Below are positions 6,786 through 15,070 of a stretch of 17,495 nucleotides of DNA, in pieces; position 1 is the stretch's first letter; every line of letters begins with the position of its first letter. The notes under the pieces are model-generated. The model was not told the DNA's origin. It saw only the letters and a list, made by a program, of their open reading frames with translations, and did not search any database. The translations under genes were made by a program, and so were the position numbers. Source of the DNA: CAZHEV01 sp964531335 [NCBI: uncultured bacterium] (lineage in GTDB: Bacteria; Eisenbacteria; RBG-16-71-46; CAZHEV01); NCBI GenBank assembly GCA_964531335.1, contig CAZHEV010000011.1, forward strand, positions 1-17,495. Direction: 5' to 3'.

Positions 6786-8228
6786 TTGTCTTTTATAAGG
6801 CGCTTCAAGATACCACATGTCTTCGTGCTCTTGTCCTGGGTCATCGTAGCATGCAGCGTGATGACCTACGTCGTCCCCTCGGGCGAGTACGAGCGTGAGG
6901 AGGTCACCGTAAGAGGGATGACCCGGACCGCCATGGTGCCGGGCACATACGAGAGGATCCCCAAGCACGTCTCCCTGGAGGGCCTCGTCCTCGGCGAGGA
7001 CGTCGAGGGCAAGGCGACCCCCGTGAGCGTCGTCGGGCTGATCACCGCCATCCCCAGGGGCCTCGAGGCGGTCGCGGACATAGTATTCCTGATCTTCATA
7101 GTGGGCGGCGTGATCGCCGTCATCCAACGCACCGGCACCATAACCGCCATCCTTCACGCCCTCCTGGACCGCTTCTCGGGCTCGGGGCCGATACTGACGA
7201 TCGTGCTAATGATCGTCATAGCCATCGGCGGCTCCACCATCGGCATGGGCGAGGAGCTCATCCCGCTGGTGCCGATCTTCCTCATGGTCTCGCAGCAGCT
7301 CGGATACGACCGCATCTACGGCTTCGCCCTGGTCTTTCTGGCGTCGGACGTGGGGTTCGCCGCGGCGACCACCAACCCTTTCACCGTCCAGATAGCGCAG
7401 GGAATAGCCGAGGTGCCCCTGGGAAGCGGCATCGGGTTCAGGATCGTCTTCCTGGCCTTCATACTGACCGCGACTCTGATCTACATGCTGCTCTACGGCC
7501 GTAAGATAAAGAGGGACCCCTCGAAGGCACTGGTGCCTTTCGACGATTCCCCGGTGGCCGCCACGGGCGAGATCAAGATAGACAAGCTGAGGCCGGCGCA
7601 CGTCTGGATCGTGATCTGCTGCGTGAGTGTCTTCGCGGTGATCCTGTACCTGATGCAGTCGAGGGACTGGTGGCTGAACGAGATGTCCGGCGGGTTCCTG
7701 CTCATGGGGGTCATCGCCGTGGCCATAGCAAGGCTCCCGATCTCCGAGGCGGTCAAGGCGTTCATAAAGGGCATGGAGGACATGGTCGTGGCCGCTATGG
7801 TGGTGGGCTTCGCCAGGGGCATCCAGGTGGTGCTGCTCGACGGACAGATACTGGACACGGTGATCTTCTCCGCGGCCAGCCTGCTGCGCAACACGTCCCA
7901 GGTGGCCTCGGCGGGGGGGATGCTCGTGTTCCAGAGCATACTCAACTTCTTCATCCCCTCGGGCTCGGGACAGGCGGCGGTGACCATGCCGCTCATGGCC
8001 CCGCTGGCGGACATCCTCGGCATCACCAGGCAAACGGCGGTGTTCGCCTTCACCTGCGGCGACGGTTTCTCGAACTCCATAGTCCCGACGGGAGGGGTGC
8101 TGATGGCCATGCTGGCCCTCGCCAAGATCCCCTACCCCACGTGGTTGCGGTTCATGCTCCCTCTTTTCTTTGTGCTCATGGGGCTGTCGGCCATATTCCT
8201 GGCAATCGCGGTGTACATAAACTACTAG
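6786..8228 (+). CDS. YfcC/DcuC-type membrane carrier
   Basis: This 480-residue polytopic protein has about 12 hydrophobic segments. It starts at a TTG at 6786, 9 bases after GGAAGA; no ATG lies near. The N-terminus IPHVFVLLSWVIVACSVMTYV, then VPSGEYER and MVPGTYERI, is the signature of the YfcC family in the DcuC / ion-transporter superfamily. Other family features are GGSTIGMGEELIPLVPIF, AATTNPFTVQIAQGIAEV and FFIPSGSGQAAVTMPLMAPL. Members are assigned to uptake or exchange of dicarboxylates, amino acids or short-chain acids, and few have known substrates. Its place next to a secreted peptidase is compatible with amino acid or peptide-product uptake, but that is inference. Confidence 0.88.
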   Translation: MSFIRRFKIPHVFVLLSWVIVACSVMTYVVPSGEYEREEVTVRGMTRTAMVPGTYERIPKHVSLEGLVLGEDVEGKATPVSVVGLITAIPRGLEAVADIVFLIFIVGGVIAVIQRTGTITAILHALLDRFSGSGPILTIVLMIVIAIGGSTIGMGEELIPLVPIFLMVSQQLGYDRIYGFALVFLASDVGFAAATTNPFTVQIAQGIAEVPLGSGIGFRIVFLAFILTATLIYMLLYGRKIKRDPSKALVPFDDSPVAATGEIKIDKLRPAHVWIVICCVSVFAVILYLMQSRDWWLNEMSGGFLLMGVIAVAIARLPISEAVKAFIKGMEDMVVAAMVVGFARGIQVVLLDGQILDTVIFSAASLLRNTSQVASAGGMLVFQSILNFFIPSGSGQAAVTMPLMAPLADILGITRQTAVFAFTCGDGFSNSIVPTGGVLMAMLALAKIPYPTWLRFMLPLFFVLMGLSAIFLAIAVYINY

Positions 8229-8359
8229 CTTTCCGCCCTCGCTCACGGGAGGTGCCCAATGATCCGCAGATGGAAGCAATCGCTGGTCCACACGCCGTTG
8301 GCGGTGCCGGCCTCGAGGCCTACCGGGCCATGCTGGCGGACGTCCGGGACAAGACGGCG

Positions 8360-8457
8360 CCCCACCCGTTTCCGTGCCTATACGCCGGCTGCGTGATAGT
8401 TGCGTATGTCGGCGGCACCGGTCGAGGCGGCCCCACCCGTTTCCGTGCCTATACGCC
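8360..8457 (+). repeat. 27-bp perfect direct repeat pair
   Basis: Positions 8360-8386 and 8431-8457 carry an identical 27-bp sequence beginning CCCCACCCGTTTCCG and ending TATACGCC, 71 bp apart. Looser similarity continues upstream: GGCGGTGCCGG (8300-8310) before copy one and GGCGGCACCGG (8411-8421) before copy two, each followed by TCGAGGC. This suggests a larger duplicated block with a deletion in the second copy. Confidence 0.95.
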
Positions 8458-8496
8458 CCCCGCTCCGGCCCGGGCCTTCCGGCGACGGTCGACGGC

Positions 8497-8514
8497 GCCC
8501 GGCCATGGCCGGGC
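8497..8514. promoter_or_regulatory. 18-bp perfect palindrome upstream of the sigma factor gene
   Basis: GCCCGGCCATGGCCGGGC is self-complementary over 18 bases and lies about 67 bp upstream of the sigma factor start. It could be an operator for a dimeric regulator or an RNA stem. GC-rich DNA produces palindromes readily, so a functional role is only possible. Confidence 0.4.
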
Positions 8515-8541
8515 CCGTAGCCTCCGTGTAAACGAACCGGC

Positions 8542-8574
8542 CCTCCATTGCGACTGTACGGGTGACAATGGAGG
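8542..8574 (+). promoter_or_regulatory. Hairpin covering the sigma factor Shine-Dalgarno
   Basis: CCTCCATTG (8542-8550) is perfectly complementary to CAATGGAGG (8566-8574), with a 15-base loop. The right arm contains the GGAGG of the ribosome site that serves ATG 8581; only the following TGAGG remains free. Formation of the stem in the mRNA would hinder translation of the sigma factor and, through coupling, of the vWA protein. The pairing is read directly; the regulatory role is inference. Confidence 0.55.
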
Positions 8575-8580
8575 TGAGGC

Positions 8581-9270
8581 ATGAGCACTGTAGGGGAGAT
8601 AGGCGCGGAGAGGCAGACCGTGAGAGAACGGACCACAGAGACCGTACCCTTCCCTGGTGACCTGACCTTAGCGCGCAGGGCGGCGGCTCGTGACGAGGCG
8701 GCATGGCGCGAGATCTACAACGTAACGCGCGACCGCCTCTTCGCCCTGCTCTCCTACTACACCGGAGACCGCGAAGAAGCCCTCGAGCTCTTGCAGGAAA
8801 CCTACCTGAGCGCCATCCGCAAAATAGACGGCTACCGCGGAGATGGGCCGCTCATGAGCTGGTTCGCGATCATCGCCATCCGCCGGGCGAGGGACTGGAA
8901 GCGAAGGCTGGTTCAGTGGAGACGCAAACAGGAAGCACTGACCGCCGAGCACCTGAACGACCCCCCGCACGTGACGGACGAGGACGCGCGCATCAAGGTG
9001 CGCGAGGCGATCTCGAAGCTCAAGGGACACCAGCGCGGCGCCTTCCTCATGAGGGAGCTCGAAGGGCTCACCTTCCGCGAGATAGGTGAGGCCCTGGGCT
9101 GCGATGAGGCGACGGCGAGAGTCCACCACTTCCGCGCGCGAAAGAGCATGCAGAACCTCCTTGGATACGAAGAGTCACCGGAAAAGACGATGGGCGAGTC
9201 CCCGCGCACGGGCATCGCCGAAGCGGCGGCGCCGAGGCGCGGGTTGAAGGACAAGGAGGCCAGATCATGA
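8581..9270 (+). CDS. ECF-type RNA polymerase sigma factor
   Basis: This 229-residue protein has the two-domain layout of ECF sigma factors. Region 2 is at residues about 30-105 (AAWREIYNVTRDRLFALLSYY, GDREEALELLQETYLSAIRKI, GPLMSWFAIIAIRRARD). Region 4 is at about 135-195 (LKGHQRGAFLMRELEGLTFRE, then IGEALGCDEATARVHHFRARK, a helix-turn-helix). A 25-residue N-terminal extension and a 33-residue tail exceed the usual 170-200 residues. The start ATG 8581 follows GGAGGTGAGG, which a hairpin can mask. The stop codon overlaps the next start (ATGA, 9267-9270), so the membrane vWA protein downstream is probably its cognate regulator. Confidence 0.92.
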   Translation: MSTVGEIGAERQTVRERTTETVPFPGDLTLARRAAARDEAAWREIYNVTRDRLFALLSYYTGDREEALELLQETYLSAIRKIDGYRGDGPLMSWFAIIAIRRARDWKRRLVQWRRKQEALTAEHLNDPPHVTDEDARIKVREAISKLKGHQRGAFLMRELEGLTFREIGEALGCDEATARVHHFRARKSMQNLLGYEESPEKTMGESPRTGIAEAAAPRRGLKDKEARS

Positions 9271-12191
9271 AAAAGGATCTGGAACGCTGGAAAGAGAAGA
9301 TGACCCCCGAGGAGGAGCGGCGCGTCTGGTCGAAGATGCAGGACTCCGTCCGAAAGGGGAGGTCGCGCCGCACATCGTGGCCGGCGCGCCCGTGGCTGAG
9401 CCGTACCGTGGCGGCGGCCGCGGCGGTTGCCATAGCGGTGGCCGTCTGGCAGGCCGACCTGCTCGAGCCGGAAAAGGCGATGGACAAGACAGCCGGGAAA
9501 GAGACACCGAGCGCGGCCCTCATGGACAGCGCGGGGCGCGAGGGTCCTGAAAGGGCCCGGCGCGGCGAGCTTGCGGAGATGGCCGCGAAACCGGGCCTGG
9601 ACGCGGCATCTCAGGACGTCCCGAAAAGCGAGGCCCCGGAGCTTACGCCGGGGGCCGGGCTTGCGCCGGAGGCTGAGGCCGGCCCGCAGGTCGAGCCCGC
9701 GCCCAAAGCCGAGGCGGAGGAGCGCACCGAGCCCTCGCCCAAATCCGGGGCGGGACAGCGCATCGAGCCCGGGCCCAAAGCCGAGGCGGAGCCCGGGGGA
9801 GACTGGCGGGTCAACCTCGAGGACTTGAAGAGACAGGGCACGGCGGGCGAGGAAGGCGCGGAGAAGCCGGCGACCTTCGCAGATAAGCCGCAAGTCGGGG
9901 CTGATCAGGACAGAGCCCGGGCCGAGGAAGAGAGCGCCTTGCTAGAGCGGGCCGAGGCGGAGCGTGCCGGGCAAGTGCCGGCTGAATCGACTGGCGCGAC
10001 GCCCGACACCATAGACAGGGGCGTCATGGCGGTCGTGCCGGAGGACAAGCGGGTTTACGAGGGGTCCGAGGCCGCGCGGGCCGAGACTAGCGCCGCCGGT
10101 GAGATCGAGGCCTCCAAGCAGAAGCCCGAGGCCGAGGGTGCCCGGAGCGCGCTGGACGAGATGATGGCGAAGTCACTCGCGGATCTGGAGCCGCCCGCGC
10201 GGGCGGACAGGCGCTCGGACAAGCAAGCGGACGCGAGCCGTGGCGCCGCGCGAGAGTCTATACTCAAGCCCGGCGGCGGCGGCCCGGGGGAGGTCGTGGG
10301 AAAGGTGTTCGACGAGAGCGGCTCGCCTGTCGAGCGCGCCAATGTCGTCGTGGTAGGCACCGGCTACGGCGCGGCCTCCGACGACGGGGGCTCTTTCGAC
10401 ATAAGGGATCTGCCCGCCGGCACATACTCGGTCACCGTCACCCACGCGGGGATGAAGCCGCTCGCCGTGCGCGACGTGGAGGTGAGAAAGCACCGAAGGA
10501 CCGACCTGGGAGCCTTGGTCCTCAAACCCTCCACGGCGGGACAGGCGGACACGGTGTACGTCGAAGCCAAGGAAGCCAAGGAGCACGAATCGCGCTTCGA
10601 CGAGGTCATGCATTCGTTGTCCGTGTCGGCGGATAATGCTTCCAAGGCGGACGGCCATTTTCGGGAGAGAGCCTCGAGGCCGGCGCGCATCGTCGCGAGC
10701 GCCCCTTACCCGCGCCACCAGTCGCTCACGGGCGGCACGCACCCGGTGAACGACGAGCTGGCGGACGGCATGTACTTCCGCCACTACGGCGCCAACCCCT
10801 TCGTGGACGCGGACGAGGACGCGCTCTCCACCTTCGCACTGGACGTTGACACCGGCTCCTACACCATATGCAGGCGCTACATTACCGAGCGGCACCTGCC
10901 TCCTCCCGAGGCGGTGCGCGTCGAGGAGTTCGTGAACTTTTTCCGGAAGGACTACATGCCGCCGAGACGCGATGACTTCCGCATCTACGTCGACGGGATG
11001 CCCTCGCCGTTCGCGCACGTGCAGGACGGAAGCTACTGGCTCCTGCGGGTCGGGATCAAGGCGCGGGTGGTGGACGACAGGGACCGGAAGCCGGCGCAGA
11101 TCGTCCTGGTGATCGACACGTCCGGGTCCATGAGCATCGAGACCCGACTCGAGCTGCTCAAGAGGGCGATGCTGATCATGGTGGACGAGCTGAGGCCGGA
11201 CGACGAGCTGGGGATAGTAGAGTACGGCTCGGACGCCCGCGTGGTGCTTCCTCTCACCGCCCTGTACGAGAAAGAGGACGTGCGAAGGGCTATCCGGAAC
11301 CTGCACCCCAACGGCTCCACCAACGCCGAGGCGGGGCTGAGGCTCGCGTACGACATGATGCGCAAGGGCGCGAGGGAGGGACACATCCACCGCCTCATCC
11401 TGTGCTCGGACGGCGTGGCCAACGTCGGCAGGACCGGCCCCGATAGCATACTGGAGAGCGTGAGAAGAGAGTCGGATGAGATAATGCTCTCCACAATCGG
11501 GTTCGGCATGGGCAACTACAACGACGTCTTGATGGAGCAGCTCGCCGACGCCGGAGACGGCCGGTACGCTTACGTCGACACCATGAAAGAGGCGAAGCGC
11601 GTGCTGCGCGAGAACCTGACCGGCACGCTGCAGACCATAGCGAAGGACACGAAGGCTCAGGTGGAGTTCGACCCCGGGGCGGTGCGCAAGTACAGGCTGC
11701 TGGGCTACGAGAACCGCGACGTGCGGGACGAGGACTTCCGCAACGACGAAATCGACGCGGGAGAGATCGGCGCCGGGCACGAGGTGACCGCCCTCTACGA
11801 GGTCAAGCTCAACTCCAAGAGACCGAGGGGCACGATGGCGACGGTGCGCCTGCGCTACGAGGACCCGGAGACGGGATCGGTCTACGAGATGCGCGAGCCT
11901 CTCGGCATGGAGGACTGCTACCGCGAGCCCGAGGCCGCGCCCGTCGATCTGGTCGTGGACGCCTGCGTGGCCGAGTTCGCCGAGATACTGCGACACAGCT
12001 ACTGGGCCAAGGACGGCTCGCTCGAAGACGTCCACGACATGCTTCGTGACGCGACCCGCGGTCAAAGGGTCGGAAAGGACGTCGAAGAGCTGATCGACCT
12101 GGTCGGAAGGGCGATCTCCATAGAGGAGCAGAGCGAGGAGCCCGGCTGGTCCTTCCCCGAGGAGGTTCCGCCGGGTTACAGGGAGGACTAG
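9267..12191 (+). CDS. Membrane-anchored vWA/YfbK protein with anti-sigma-like N-terminus
   Basis: This 974-residue multidomain protein overlaps the sigma gene by 4 bp. Residues 1-42 are charged (LERWKEKMTPEEERRVW, ending KGRSRR), like short cytoplasmic sigma-binding ends of anti-sigma factors but without a zinc motif. Residues about 45-62 are an Ala/Val membrane helix; basic residues before it predict the rest is outside. Residues about 65-335 are an acidic Ala/Glu/Pro linker. Residues about 338-420 are a carboxypeptidase-regulatory-like beta domain (GKVFDESGSPVERANVVVVG, LPAGTYSVTV). A vWF-A N-terminal segment lies near 495-560. The vWA domain has a complete MIDAS: Asp617, Ser619, Ser621, Thr685, Asp715. 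A YfbK-type C-terminal domain follows to about 970. It likely senses envelope state for the sigma factor. Confidence 0.85.
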   Translation: MKKDLERWKEKMTPEEERRVWSKMQDSVRKGRSRRTSWPARPWLSRTVAAAAAVAIAVAVWQADLLEPEKAMDKTAGKETPSAALMDSAGREGPERARRGELAEMAAKPGLDAASQDVPKSEAPELTPGAGLAPEAEAGPQVEPAPKAEAEERTEPSPKSGAGQRIEPGPKAEAEPGGDWRVNLEDLKRQGTAGEEGAEKPATFADKPQVGADQDRARAEEESALLERAEAERAGQVPAESTGATPDTIDRGVMAVVPEDKRVYEGSEAARAETSAAGEIEASKQKPEAEGARSALDEMMAKSLADLEPPARADRRSDKQADASRGAARESILKPGGGGPGEVVGKVFDESGSPVERANVVVVGTGYGAASDDGGSFDIRDLPAGTYSVTVTHAGMKPLAVRDVEVRKHRRTDLGALVLKPSTAGQADTVYVEAKEAKEHESRFDEVMHSLSVSADNASKADGHFRERASRPARIVASAPYPRHQSLTGGTHPVNDELADGMYFRHYGANPFVDADEDALSTFALDVDTGSYTICRRYITERHLPPPEAVRVEEFVNFFRKDYMPPRRDDFRIYVDGMPSPFAHVQDGSYWLLRVGIKARVVDDRDRKPAQIVLVIDTSGSMSIETRLELLKRAMLIMVDELRPDDELGIVEYGSDARVVLPLTALYEKEDVRRAIRNLHPNGSTNAEAGLRLAYDMMRKGAREGHIHRLILCSDGVANVGRTGPDSILESVRRESDEIMLSTIGFGMGNYNDVLMEQLADAGDGRYAYVDTMKEAKRVLRENLTGTLQTIAKDTKAQVEFDPGAVRKYRLLGYENRDVRDEDFRNDEIDAGEIGAGHEVTALYEVKLNSKRPRGTMATVRLRYEDPETGSVYEMREPLGMEDCYREPEAAPVDLVVDACVAEFAEILRHSYWAKDGSLEDVHDMLRDATRGQRVGKDVEELIDLVGRAISIEEQSEEPGWSFPEEVPPGYRED
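9693..9800 (+). repeat. Three 36-bp in-frame repeats in the vWA protein linker
   Basis: Three 12-residue units follow one another: EPAPKAEAEERT (9693-9728), EPSPKSGAGQRI (9729-9764) and EPGPKAEAEPGG (9765-9800). The DNA units share GAGCCC..GCCCAAA. They sit in the acidic periplasmic linker and suggest it grew by internal duplication. Confidence 0.85.
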
Positions 12192-12213
12192 CACACCCCG
12201 AATTCCTCCCCTG

Positions 12214-12255
12214 GGAGCCTCTTCGTCCGCATCGGACGGGGAGGCTCCGCCTTTT
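12214..12255 (+). terminator. Intrinsic terminator of the sigma/vWA operon
   Basis: GGAGCCTC (12214-12221) pairs with GAGGCTCC (12241-12248), and inside it CGTCCG (12224-12229) pairs with CGGACG (12233-12238) around a CAT loop. The stem has a small TT/GG internal loop and is followed by GCC and TTTT (12252-12255). It lies 22 bp after the vWA stop codon. Confidence 0.85.
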
Positions 12256-12265
12256 CACGGCGATG

Positions 12266-12294
12266 TTGCCCGGGGCCGATTTCTGAAGTACAAT
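12266..12294 (+). promoter_or_regulatory. Sigma70-type promoter for the M29 aminopeptidase gene
   Basis: TTGCCC (12266-12271) and TACAAT (12289-12294) are 17 bases apart, just after the terminator of the previous operon. The leader to ATG 12382 would be about 80 nt. Confidence 0.6.
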
Positions 12295-12381
12295 CCGTGA
12301 TATCCGCCACCTGGACCAGGCACAGCATATCGCATTCGCGATCCCGCCGATACAGACACTTTGAGGAAGCGAGGCACAGAC

Positions 12382-13647
12382 ATGGCATCCGAATTCGAGA
12401 AGAACTTGGACAAGTACGCTGACATCGCGGTAAAGGTGGCTTTGAACGTCCAGCCGGGACAGCGCGTCCTCATAGGACGTCCCGCGCACGGCGTTTACGG
12501 GATCCCGCTGGAGCTGGCGCCGCTGGTGCGCCTGATAGTCACCAAGTCTTACGACATGGGGGCCAGGCTCGTCGACGTGATATGGAACGACGACGAGCTC
12601 AGGCTGATCAGGTTCCAGCACGCCCCCAGGGACTCTTTCGAGGAGTTCCCGAAGTGGCGCGCCGACGCCGCCATACAGTCGGCCGAGAACGGCGACGCCA
12701 TGCTCAGCATATACGCCGAGAACCCCGACCTGCTGGCCGGGCAGGACGTCGATCTGCTCTCCAAGTTCACCGAGTCCAATTCGAAGCACATGGCCCGCTA
12801 CTTCGAGATGGTGACGCTCAACGCCATGAACTGGGCGGTCATGACCGCCCCGGTCTCCGGCTGGGCGGAGAAGATCTTCCCCGACGTCTCCTCCGAAGAG
12901 GCGATGGCCAGGGCCTGGGACACGCTGTTCGACATATGCCGCGTCAAGACCCCCGATCCGGTCAAGGCCTGGCAGGACCACGTCTCCGACCTGGTCTCCC
13001 GCTGCGACTACATGAACAAGAAGCAGTACGCGGCCTTGAAGCTCAGCGCTCCCGGCACGGACCTGACCGTCGGCATGCCGCAGAACCACATCTGGACGAG
13101 CACGCGGATGAAGACCCGCGCGGGAACCGACTTCACCGCCAACGTCCCCTCGGAGGAGATATTCACGACCCCGCACAACAAGAAGACCGAGGGCGTGGTG
13201 ACTCTGACCAAGCCCTTGAACTACGGCGGGAGCCTGATCGAGGGGCTCAAGGTCACCTTCTCCGATGGCAAGGTGGTCGAGGTCGCCGCCAAGAAGGGCC
13301 AGGAGATCGCGAACAAGATGTTCGAGACCGACGAGGGCGCGAGGAGGCTCGGCGAGATGGCGCTGGTGCCGAACAGCTCGCCGATATCGCAATCGGGACT
13401 CGTGTTCTTCAACACTCTCATCGACGAGAACGCGTCGAGCCACATCGCCTTCGGCCGGGCGTACAGGTTCAGCGTGGAGGGCGGCGGCTCGATGAACGAC
13501 GAGGAGTTCGAAGCCGTGGGCGGCAATACGAGCCTGATCCACGTCGACTGCATGATCGGCTCGGGCGAGATGAACGTGGAAGGAGTCACGAAGGACGGCG
13601 CGGCGGAGCCCGTGATGAAAAAGGGCGAGTGGGTGTTCAAGGTATAA
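12382..13647 (+). CDS. M29 family metallo-aminopeptidase
   Basis: The 421-residue product is a full-length M29 (AmpS / thermophilic aminopeptidase) enzyme. It removes N-terminal residues from peptides using two metal ions in the cytoplasm. The family opens with a KYADIAVKVALNVQPGQRVLI segment, seen here. Metal-ligand motifs are present: Glu258/Glu259 in PSEEIFTTP, Glu325 in LGEMALVPNSSP, His354 in ASSHIAFGRAY, and His387 and Asp389 in LIHVDCMIGS. I chose ATG 12382 with GAGG 7 bases upstream; a TTG at 12361 in the same frame is less likely. It has its own promoter, is isolated from the sigma operon by a terminator, and probably finishes peptides made by the other peptidases of the window. Confidence 0.95.
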   Translation: MASEFEKNLDKYADIAVKVALNVQPGQRVLIGRPAHGVYGIPLELAPLVRLIVTKSYDMGARLVDVIWNDDELRLIRFQHAPRDSFEEFPKWRADAAIQSAENGDAMLSIYAENPDLLAGQDVDLLSKFTESNSKHMARYFEMVTLNAMNWAVMTAPVSGWAEKIFPDVSSEEAMARAWDTLFDICRVKTPDPVKAWQDHVSDLVSRCDYMNKKQYAALKLSAPGTDLTVGMPQNHIWTSTRMKTRAGTDFTANVPSEEIFTTPHNKKTEGVVTLTKPLNYGGSLIEGLKVTFSDGKVVEVAAKKGQEIANKMFETDEGARRLGEMALVPNSSPISQSGLVFFNTLIDENASSHIAFGRAYRFSVEGGGSMNDEEFEAVGGNTSLIHVDCMIGSGEMNVEGVTKDGAAEPVMKKGEWVFKV

Positions 13648-13800
13648 GGCGCCCGGCCGGGCCCCCAGGGCGGCCGCGGCCGGCGGCGCGGTCGCGGGAC
13701 AGGGACGGCGCCCGCGCCGGTCGAGGGGGCAAGCTCTTTGCGCTCGGGAGGCTGCGGGCCGCCCGGCGCCCGCGCTGAGCTTCACATCTAGGAGGATACC

Positions 13801-14499
13801 GTGAGACCTTTGGCCCTGCCGGCCCTGATCGCCATTCTGGGCGCGGCGGCGGGCTGCGGTCCGAATCCCCCAGGATACACCCCGTTCTACCATGTCTATG
13901 AAGATGAGACCCCCGGGAGGACCCACCCGGACAGCATACAGGTCTGGTTCTCGCCCCTGGCCTCCGTCGACCCGTACGTGCACCGCACGACCACGGGGCT
14001 GGCCATAGAGGCACCCGAGCTGGACCCCCGGGAGTTTTGCTCGCCCGACTCCATCGTCAAGAGATATATCGCATCCCGCGGCCTGGATCTGGGTCCGTCG
14101 GCGCTTCTCGGCCTGCCCAAGACGAATTTCAGCGTTCTCGGAGAGATCACCGTCCCCCTGTACGTGGTGGGATTGGAGATGGCGCCCGATCAGTTCACCA
14201 ACACCAAGGAGACCGGGCCGCACAGGAAACCCTTCAGGGAGCCTTCCAACGTCGATTGGGGGCTCGCATTCCGCGAGCTCCGCTGGAGGGCGTCCAGGGC
14301 GGGCGCCGACGCGGTCGTGGAGGTCGTGGCGGGCAAGCTCCCTGTGACGGTTTGGTACCCGCCCAGGCCCTACGGTCCGCTCCCTCAATCCAGCGGCGTG
14401 GGCGTGCTCGCGGTCAGGGGCGAGGGCATAACAGAGTGGGCGCTCATGGGAATGGCCATCTCATGGAGGGAGTATCGGGAGCCGGAGAGAGGAGACTGA
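13801..14499 (+). CDS. Putative lipoprotein of unknown function
   Basis: This 232-residue protein starts at the GTG at 13801, which follows AGGAGG. Residues 1-19 resemble a lipoprotein signal: a basic start, a Leu/Ala/Ile core and AAAGC with Cys19. The lipobox is imperfect because Ala replaces the usual Leu at -3. The mature part is Pro-rich at first. Around residues 165-180 the segment RASRAGADAVVEVV and a later strand near GVGVLAVRGEG recall the AxxxGADAV strand seen in YbjQ-like and related envelope proteins, but I do not assign it to that family. The preceding 150 bp are extremely GC-rich and without a gene. The C-terminal end overlaps nothing; the thioesterase gene begins 61 bp later. 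Confidence 0.65.
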   Translation: MRPLALPALIAILGAAAGCGPNPPGYTPFYHVYEDETPGRTHPDSIQVWFSPLASVDPYVHRTTTGLAIEAPELDPREFCSPDSIVKRYIASRGLDLGPSALLGLPKTNFSVLGEITVPLYVVGLEMAPDQFTNTKETGPHRKPFREPSNVDWGLAFRELRWRASRAGADAVVEVVAGKLPVTVWYPPRPYGPLPQSSGVGVLAVRGEGITEWALMGMAISWREYREPERGD

Positions 14500-14560
14500 T
14501 GACGGCCGGCGCATAGTCCACCACCACACCTCATCCGCGGACGAATAGTATGGAGACCGA

Positions 14561-15070
14561 TTGACGCACACAGCCAAAGACCCCCTGTTCCACGCGAAGG
14601 TGCGGGACACCGCCCGCAGGCAGAAGGTGATGGGGGCGCTCGGCGCCTCCCTTGAGGCGCTCGCCCCCGGCGAGGCGGAGATCCGCCTGCCCCTAAGGCG
14701 CGACCTCACGCGCGAGGACGGAACGCTCGGCACCGGCGTGATCGCGACGTTGCTGGACAGCGCTTGCGGCTTCGCCGCCCTTTCCCTGGCCCCCCCGGGC
14801 GGCGCGGTCCTGGCGGTGGAGTTCAAGGTGAACCTCCACTTTCCCGCCGCGGGCGAGACGTTCATTGCGCGCGGGGCGGTGGAGAGGGCCGGCGGCGCCC
14901 TGTCCACCTGCGTCGGCCAGGGCTTCAGCGTAGAGTCCGGCGAGGAGAAATTGGTGGCGACCATGCTTTCTACTATAATGACAGTTGTAAAGCCCGAACG
15001 CGAGCGCGGCGGCGGGGCTTCGCGAGAGGCCGCGAACCTGACAGAAGACAAGCGATTCGGGAGATCATAG
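14561..15070 (+). CDS. PaaI-type hotdog-fold acyl-CoA thioesterase
   Basis: This 169-residue protein starts at a TTG at 14561, with GGAG 6 bases upstream; no usable ATG is near. The hotdog pattern runs from LGASLEALAPGEAEIRLPL through a central helix GVIATLLDSACGFAALS to LAVEFKVNLHFPA and IARGAVERAGG. Asp66 in LLDSACG occupies the family's usual acidic catalytic position. PaaI-like enzymes hydrolyse acyl- or aryl-CoA esters in the cytoplasm; the substrate cannot be read from sequence. The last 25 residues are a charged tail beyond the fold. Its stop codon directly precedes the next gene's ATG, so the two should be cotranscribed and coupled. Confidence 0.88.
   Translation: MTHTAKDPLFHAKVRDTARRQKVMGALGASLEALAPGEAEIRLPLRRDLTREDGTLGTGVIATLLDSACGFAALSLAPPGGAVLAVEFKVNLHFPAAGETFIARGAVERAGGALSTCVGQGFSVESGEEKLVATMLSTIMTVVKPERERGGGASREAANLTEDKRFGRS

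Larger units (their letters stand above)
8229..8580 (+). other. Structured intergenic region before the sigma factor gene
   Basis: This 352-bp gap holds a 27-bp direct repeat, perfect palindromes at 8309-8320, 8467-8476 and 8497-8514, and a hairpin over the sigma-gene ribosome site. Two short frames open near its left end: ATG 8259 (45 codons, GGGAGG upstream) and ATG 8270, the latter reading GGAGLEAYRAML and HPFPCLYAG before turning Arg/Pro-rich. Neither is convincing. The region may be a remnant of a lost gene partly duplicated, an operator region, or both. Confidence 0.55.

Noticed and set aside
7206-8636. 476-codon minus-strand frame opposite the YfcC-type gene
   Set aside because: His/Arg/Gly-rich shadow of a clear membrane protein gene, with no recognisable motif.
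11809-14388. 859-codon open frame on the minus strand
   Set aside because: It lies opposite the vWA, M29 and lipoprotein genes, all of which have clear families. Its composition (Arg/Leu/His/Val-rich) is that of a complementary-strand shadow in GC-rich DNA.
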